A DNA stretch of 64,000 bases from Luteimonas sp. FCS-9 (lineage in GTDB: Bacteria > Pseudomonadota > Gammaproteobacteria > Xanthomonadales > Xanthomonadaceae), in assembly GCF_001014645.1 (NCBI RefSeq), contig NZ_LASZ01000001.1, forward strand, positions 124,001-188,000, given 5' to 3'. The translations under genes were made by a program, and so were the position numbers. Position 1 is the first letter of the stretch; each line of letters opens with the position of its first letter. Below are positions 55,857 through 64,000 of the stretch, one piece after another. The notes under the pieces are model-generated. The model was not told the origin of the DNA. It saw nothing but the letters and a program-made list of their open reading frames with translations, and did no database searches.

Positions 55857-55932
55857 GGATTCGAACCCACGGAAGGTTTGACCCTTCGGCGGTTTTCAAG
55901 ACCGCTGCCTTAAACCACTCGGCCATCTCTCC
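55843..55932 (-). tRNA. tRNA-Ser(TGA), phage attachment site
   Basis: On the minus strand it starts GGAGAGATGGCCGAGTGG, has anticodon loop CTTGAAA (anticodon TGA), the long variable arm of class II tRNAs, a T arm GGTTCGAATCC and encoded CCA. 90 bases including CCA. It remains complete after integration because the phage copy of the core restores the 3' end. Confidence 0.95.
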
Positions 55933-56200
55933 GTTGTTACTGCGCTTCCACGCTACACCGCGCTTCGCACGGTGCCGGCGGTTTGACCATCGACCTGCGG
56001 TCGATGTTTCCTCCGGCCGGCGGCCTCCGGATCAAGACCGCTGCCTTAAACCACTCGGCCATCTCTCCGTTGTTACTGCGCTTCCACGCTACACCGAGCT
56101 TCGCGCGGTGCCGGCGGTTTGACCATCGACCTAAAGGTCGACGCTTCCTCCGGCCTGCGGCCTGCGGCCTGCGGATCAAGATCGCTGCCTTAAACCACTC
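55901..56200 (-). repeat. Tandem repeats with tRNA-Ser 5' halves
   Basis: The D arm and anticodon 5' side (CAAGACCGCTGCCTTAAACC) plus the upstream region are repeated at 56034 and, decayed, at about 56178, with unit lengths of 136 and 144 bases. Each partial copy runs from the 5' end to the anticodon loop and is then replaced by other sequence. These are tRNA remnants, not functional genes. Confidence 0.75.
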
Positions 56201-56219
56201 AACCACTCAGCCGACCGCC

Positions 56220-57224
56220 TCAGGCCATTGTCGCACGCGCCGCGCCCTGCACGATGCGCGGCGGGGGCGTCGGGGCGCAGTCGCGGGCCTTGCGGTCGCA
56301 GTTGCGGCAATCCAGGCTCGAGGCCTCGATCAGCGGGGGCAGTTTCTCGGCCAGGAAGTCGATGAACACGCGCACCGCCGGCAGCAGGCCGCGGCGCGAG
56401 GCGAACACCGCGTGGGCGATGCCCTGCGGCAGATGCCAGTCGGGCAGCACGACCTCCAGCTCGCCGTTGCGCACGGCTTCGGCGCACAGGGTCTCGGGCA
56501 GCATCGTGATGCCCAGGCCCTGCTTGGCCAGCGCCATCAGCATCGGGAAGTCGAAGCCTGCGACGCGGGGCTTGAGCTCCACACGCCGGGTGGTGCCGTC
56601 GGCGGCCTGCAGGTCCCAGCGCTGCTTCACCTCGTCCTCGCCCATGCTCATCGTGGTGTGCTGGCCGAGCTCATCAGGATCCTTCGGGCGGCCCATGCGG
56701 TCGAGATAGCCGGGGCTGGCGACCAGCAGTTCCTGGATCTGACCGAAGCTGCGCATGACCAGGCTGCCGTCGTCGTCGAGCTTGGCGCGCACGCGCACGG
56801 CGACGTCGAAGCCCTCGTTGATGACGTCCACGCGGCGGTTGCTCACGTGCAACTGCACGCGCACCTGCGGATACCGGGCCAGGAACTCGGGCAGCATCTG
56901 CGGGATCGACTGCTGGGCGATGCTCACCGGCACGCTCACGCGCACCAGGCCGCGGGGCTCGGCGCTGAGCCGATCGACGACCTCGCGCGCGGCGGTGGCC
57001 TCGGCCAGCATCGACTGGGCATGCCGGAACACGCTCTGGCCGACGTCGGTGACGGCAAACCGGCGCGTGGAGCGCTGCAGCAGCCGCACGCCCAGTTCGG
57101 TCTCCAGCTGGCTGATGCGCCGGCTCAGTCGGGATTTCGGGATCCCAAGGGCGCGCTCGGCCGCGGCGAAGCCGCCGTGCTCGACCACCATGGCGAAGTA
57201 GTAGAGATCGTTGAGATCCTGCAT
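56220..57224 (-). CDS. LysR-family transcriptional regulator
   Basis: 334 residues. N-terminal helix-turn-helix typical of LysR (FAMVVEHGGFAAAERALGIP, SRLSRRISQLETELGVRLLQ), then an effector-binding domain of two Rossmann-like lobes (LVRVSVPVSIAQQSIPQMLP). C-terminal extension of about 35 residues with CRNCDRKARDC. The divergent partner is not obvious, and its target genes are unknown. Intact, host gene. Confidence 0.92.
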   Translation of the reverse strand: MQDLNDLYYFAMVVEHGGFAAAERALGIPKSRLSRRISQLETELGVRLLQRSTRRFAVTDVGQSVFRHAQSMLAEATAAREVVDRLSAEPRGLVRVSVPVSIAQQSIPQMLPEFLARYPQVRVQLHVSNRRVDVINEGFDVAVRVRAKLDDDGSLVMRSFGQIQELLVASPGYLDRMGRPKDPDELGQHTTMSMGEDEVKQRWDLQAADGTTRRVELKPRVAGFDFPMLMALAKQGLGITMLPETLCAEAVRNGELEVVLPDWHLPQGIAHAVFASRRGLLPAVRVFIDFLAEKLPPLIEASSLDCRNCDRKARDCAPTPPPRIVQGAARATMA

Positions 57225-57357
57225 CGGAGCCGCCTTGCTATCAGGACAATACGCGATATTGGACCACTTTTATCCTATTTTCACAACGAACCATGCCGGG
57301 CGGCTTCCCGGCGGTTCATCACTGCAACGACCACCTCGACCGGTCGAGTCGCGCCCG

Positions 57358-59407
<2,050 letters not shown>

Positions 59408-59481
59408 GCGCGGCTTGCGCTGACGCGACCTCGACATTGCCGGTGGGAGGCTCGGCCCATCTTTCGGCGTGGAGCTACGAC

Positions 59482-60060
59482 ATGAACGACCCGATCCGGC
59501 GTCCCGGCGATGTCCCACCCCCCGTCGCCCCGCCGCCCGAGCCGCCGCCGCGCAAGGGCTCGAGCCCGCTGATCTGGATCCTGCTGCTGGTCGCACTGGT
59601 TGCGCTGGGCTGGTACTTCCTGAGCCAGCGCGACGTGCCGCAGACCGAGCCACTGCCCCCGCCACCGACGATCGGCGACGGCACGACACCGCCGGCCGAG
59701 CGCGAACCGACGCAAGCCCCGGCGCCGCGCGCCGCGCGTCCGGCGGCACCTGCAGCGCCTGCCGATCGGCCGGCTCGCGTCGTCGACCAGCCGCGTCCCG
59801 CCTACCCGGCCGCCGCCCTGCGCAATCGCGAGGAGGGTTCGGTGACGCTGCTGGTGCAGGTGGACGCCACCGGCAAGCCGACCGACATCAGCGTGGAAAA
59901 GCGCAGCCGGTCGCGCGATCTCGACCGCGCGGCGGTCGACGCGGCCCGCAACTGGACGTTCGAGCCGGCGATCCGCAACGGCAAGCCGGAGGCCAGTTCG
60001 GTCCGGGTCCCGGTCGACTTCACGCTCGAGGATCAGGCGGGCAGCACGGCGCGCAACTGA
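59482..60060 (+). CDS. TonB-like energy transducer 2
   Basis: 192 residues with the same layout as its upstream neighbour: Pro-rich N-terminus, membrane helix (LIWILLLVALVALGWYFL), Pro/Ala linker and TonB domain (RPAYPAAALRNREEGSVTLL, ARNWTFEPAIRNGKPE). The Pro-rich stretch before the membrane helix is unusual. Probably a tandem duplication. Confidence 0.88.
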   Translation: MNDPIRRPGDVPPPVAPPPEPPPRKGSSPLIWILLLVALVALGWYFLSQRDVPQTEPLPPPPTIGDGTTPPAEREPTQAPAPRAARPAAPAAPADRPARVVDQPRPAYPAAALRNREEGSVTLLVQVDATGKPTDISVEKRSRSRDLDRAAVDAARNWTFEPAIRNGKPEASSVRVPVDFTLEDQAGSTARN

Positions 60061-60080
60061 GCGTCGAGACCGGTCGGCGC

Positions 60081-60106
60081 GCCCATCCCCGCGCGCGGGG
60101 ATGGGC
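60081..60106. terminator. Strong hairpin after the TonB-like genes
   Basis: GCCCATCCCCGC/GCGGGGATGGGC (about 12 bp) with almost no loop and no T run. It lies between two converging genes (tonB-like and aroA). Confidence 0.6.
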
Positions 60107-60241
60107 AGACGCGATCGCTGCGATGAAGACCGTCACCGGTGATTGGCCTTCGGGGACGGTTCGGCCCTTGTCCGCGCAGCGGGACTGAAGGGCAGCTGCG
60201 AAGGCAGTGGCATGGAACCGTCGCGGTGCGGCCGGCCGCGC

Positions 60242-61569
<1,328 letters not shown>

Positions 61570-61573
<4 letters not shown>

Positions 61574-62697
61574 GGCACGGCCACCGGGTAGGAGCCGAGC
61601 ACGCGCACGTCGCCGGCGAAGGCGTCGATCTCGCCCAGCGCATCCTTGAGCGGGGACTCGTCGACATGGCCGGCGACGTCGATGAAGAAGGCGTACTGCC
61701 ACAGTGCGCCGTGCGCAGGCCTGGATTCGATGCGGTTCATGCTGATGTCGCGCCGCGCCAGCGGCTCGAGGATGCGGTAGAGCGCGCCGGGCTGGTCGCG
61801 GATGAAGACCATCAGCGACGTGCGGTCGTTGCCCGACGGCGGGAACGCGCCGCGGCCGATGACCAGGAAGCGCGTGGTGTTGTCGCTGCGGTCCTCGATC
61901 GGCCCGGCGACGACCTTCATGCCGTACACGTGCGCGGCGTTCTCGCCCGCGATCGCGGCGGCGTCGTCGGACTTCTTGGCCCGGCGCACGCCCTCGGCGT
62001 TGCTGACCACCGCGTGCTTCTCGGCCTGCGGCAGGTTCTGCCGCAGCCAGCCCTTGCACTGCGCCAGCGACAGACCATGCGAGTACACGCGTTCGATGTC
62101 GTCGAGCCGGCCGGTGCGCGAGAGCAGGTACTGGTGCACGCGCAGCTCGACCTCGCCGCAGATCCGCAGCGGCGAGGTCAGGAACAGGTCGAGCGTGGAC
62201 TGGATCGTCCCCTGACCAGAGTTCTCGACCGGGACGACGCCGAAGTCGGCGTTGCCGGCGGCGACCTCGTCGAACACCTCCTCGATGCTCGCCAGCGGCA
62301 GGCCCATCGCCGAATGGCCGAACTGCTTGTGCACGGCCTGTTGCGAGAACGTGCCCTCCGGCCCCAGGTAGCCGATCTTCAGCGGCTCCTGTTGAGCCAG
62401 GCACGCCGACATGATCTCGCGGAACAGCCGCACCAGTTCGGTGTCCGACAGTGGGCCGTCGTTGCGGTCGACCACGCGGCGCAGCACCTGGGCCTCGCGC
62501 TCGGGGCGGTAGTAGTCGACGGCGGCGGCGAGCTTGCCCTTGGCCTTGCCGACCTGGCGCGCGAACTGCGCGCGCTCGGCGATCAGCGTCTGGATCTGGT
62601 GGTCGATGCCGTCGATCTGCGCGCGCACGGCGGCCAGGTCGGGCGGCGTCGCGGGCTTGTCGGCGGTCTTCTTCTTCGGCTTTGCGGCCATCAACAT
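61570..62697 (-). CDS. pheA: Chorismate mutase / prephenate dehydratase (P-protein)
   Basis: 375 residues. N-terminal chorismate mutase (LAAVRAQIDGIDHQIQTLIA), then prephenate dehydratase (KIGYLGPEGTFSQQAV; GVVPVENSGQGTIQSTLDLF; NTTRFLVIG) and a C-terminal ACT domain (SLMVFIRDQPGALYRILEPL; ESRPAHGALWQYAFFID) for phenylalanine feedback. The N-terminus is Lys-rich with a linker. A second ATG two codons later may be used. Confidence 0.96.
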
Positions 62698-62776
62698 CCT
62701 CTCAGAATCTGTGCGTGGTTACGGTCGCGCAGCGCGCCGGTGCCGATGCCCGACGGCATCGGCATGGCATGCCCGC

Positions 62777-63877
62777 TCACCCGCGCCGCTGCTGGAAATC
62801 CTGCATGTAGGCGACGAGCGCGCGGACGCCGTCGACCGGCATCGCGTTGTAGATCGACGCACGCATGCCGCCGAGCACGCGGTGGCCCTTGAGCCCGATC
62901 AGCCCGGCCTCGCGCGCACCGGCCAGGAAATCGGCATCGAGCGCCGGATCGACGAGGAAGAACGGCACGTTCATGCGCGAGCGCACGTCCCGCGCGACAT
63001 CGTTGCGGTAGAAGCCGCCCGAGCCGTCGATCGCCGCGTACAGCAGACCGGCCTTCTCGTCGCTGCGCCGGTCGAACTCGGCGGTACCGCCCTGGTCGAG
63101 CATCCAGCGGAACACCTGTCCGGCCAGGTACCAGTTCCATGTGGGCGGGGTGTTGAGCATCGAGTCGTTGGCCAGGTGCGAGGCGTAGTTGAAGATGTCC
63201 GCACGCGGCTGGCCGGCCCGCTCGAGCAGGTCGCGGCGCACGACGACCACCGAGATCCCGACCGGGCCGAGGTTCTTCTGCGCGCCGGCATAGATCAGGC
63301 CGTAGCGCGAGATGTCGATCGGCTCGGACGCGATGCTGGAGCTGAAGTCGGCGAACAACGGCACATCGCCGGTGTCGGGCGCGGGCGCGCCCCAGGCAGG
63401 GCGGTACTCGACGCCGTGGATGGTCTCGTTGGCGGTGATGTGCACGTAGGCCGCGCCGGGGGTGAGGCCCCAGGTCTCGCGCGCCGGGATCGTGCGGAAG
63501 CCGTCGGCCTCGCCGCTGGCGGCGACGTTGACCGTCACCGCCGGGGTGAGCTGGCGCAGCGCCGTGCGCCCCCAGTGGCCGGTGACCACGTAGTCCACGG
63601 TGTCGCCGGGCGCCGCGAAGTTCAGTGCGATCAGTGCCTGCTGGGTCGTCGCGCCGCCCTGCAGGAACAGCACCGCATAATCGTCGGGCACGGCGAGCAG
63701 CGTGCGCAGGTCGGCCTCGGCCTGCGTCGCCACGGCCATGAATTCGGGCCCGCGGTGGCTCATCTCGACGATCGAGGCGCCGGCGTCGCCCCATTCGAGC
63801 ATGTCGGCCTGGGCCTGTTTCAGCACGCTTTCAGGCAGCGCCGCCGGTCCGGGGGCAAAGTTGTAGGCTCGCGCCAT
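62777..63877 (-). CDS. serC: Phosphoserine aminotransferase
   Basis: 366 residues. PLP-binding region: [10 protein letters not shown]... and the active-site Lys in [15 protein letters not shown]-terminal [31 protein letters not shown]. Class V aminotransferase that makes phosphoserine (and acts in pyridoxine synthesis). It is the first gene of serC-pheA-aroA. The start [11 protein letters not shown] is conserved for the family. Confidence 0.97.
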   Translation of the reverse strand: MARAYNFAPGPAALPESVLKQAQADMLEWGDAGASIVEMSHRGPEFMAVATQAEADLRTLLAVPDDYAVLFLQGGATTQQALIALNFAAPGDTVDYVVTGHWGRTALRQLTPAVTVNVAASGEADGFRTIPARETWGLTPGAAYVHITANETIHGVEYRPAWGAPAPDTGDVPLFADFSSSIASEPIDISRYGLIYAGAQKNLGPVGISVVVVRRDLLERAGQPRADIFNYASHLANDSMLNTPPTWNWYLAGQVFRWMLDQGGTAEFDRRSDEKAGLLYAAIDGSGGFYRNDVARDVRSRMNVPFFLVDPALDADFLAGAREAGLIGLKGHRVLGGMRASIYNAMPVDGVRALVAYMQDFQQRRG

Positions 63878-64000
63878 CGCTCGACTCCGCTTGTTCGCAG
63901 GCCGGCAAGTATGCCGCAGCGCAGCAGCCTTGACGCGCGGCCGATGGTTGCGATGGCAACGTATCCCGCGTTGCCCCATCTGCGGCGCGTATGCGCCAGG

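Noticed and set aside
55720-56206. Short minus frames beginning MAEWFKAAVL or MVEWFKAAIL
   Set aside because: They are translations of the tRNA-Ser gene and its partial copies, a well-known annotation artefact.

Overview
The window is high-GC gammaproteobacterial chromosome, most likely from the Xanthomonadaceae (Lysobacter/Luteimonas/Xanthomonas group). The basis is the serC-pheA-aroA gene order and base composition; the genus is inferred. Host DNA lies at 1-2588 (small secreted protein, orphan XRE antitoxin, tmRNA, Mn riboswitch with mntP, a glycine-zipper protein) and 55857-64000 (tRNA-Ser, LysR regulator, serS, two TonB-like proteins, aroA, pheA, serC).

Between them is one complete lambdoid siphovirus prophage of about 53 kb (2589-55856). 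It is inserted at the 3' end of tRNA-Ser(TGA) and bounded by the 14-base direct repeat TGGCGGAGAGAGTG. The tyrosine integrase (54512-55705) lies next to attR. From right to left on the minus strand run: a cro-like gene, early genes, replication genes O and P with an iteron origin inside O, a nuclease/SNF2/cytosine-methyltransferase group, a possible Q-like gene, a membrane-protein moron and a tRNA, the lysis genes, terminase, and then head and tail genes in lambda order (A, W, B, C, D, E, Z, FII-like, U, V, G/T, H, M, L, K, J). The J homologue has 2307 residues and is strongly modular.

The immunity region is at about 42 kb. An S24-type CI repressor reads right and a Cro-like gene reads left. 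Three related 17-bp operators lie between them, and a fourth, perfect copy (TTAAACGCTGCGTTTAA) overlaps a promoter at 44346. A BrnT/BrnA-like toxin-antitoxin pair and a lipoprotein gene follow. The 44346 promoter faces a rightward operon of small genes and an adenine methyltransferase.

The same operon carries the outstanding feature, a complete diversity-generating retroelement (DGR) at 47151-50427. It has two paralogous target genes ending in variable repeats VR1 and VR2, an Avd-like gene, a template repeat (TR) and a reverse transcriptase with IGNLSSQ and YVDD motifs. TR and VRs are each 111 bp. VR1 differs from TR at 18 positions and VR2 at 14, all of them among the 21 adenines of one TR segment, with no other substitution. 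The TR lies in frame inside the 5' end of the reverse transcriptase reading frame. After the DGR come an unrecognised gene with a UVR-like motif, a MazG-like protein, a J-domain protein, a Gp37/Gp68-family protein and an AlpA-type excisionase. Both targets lie far from the tail genes.
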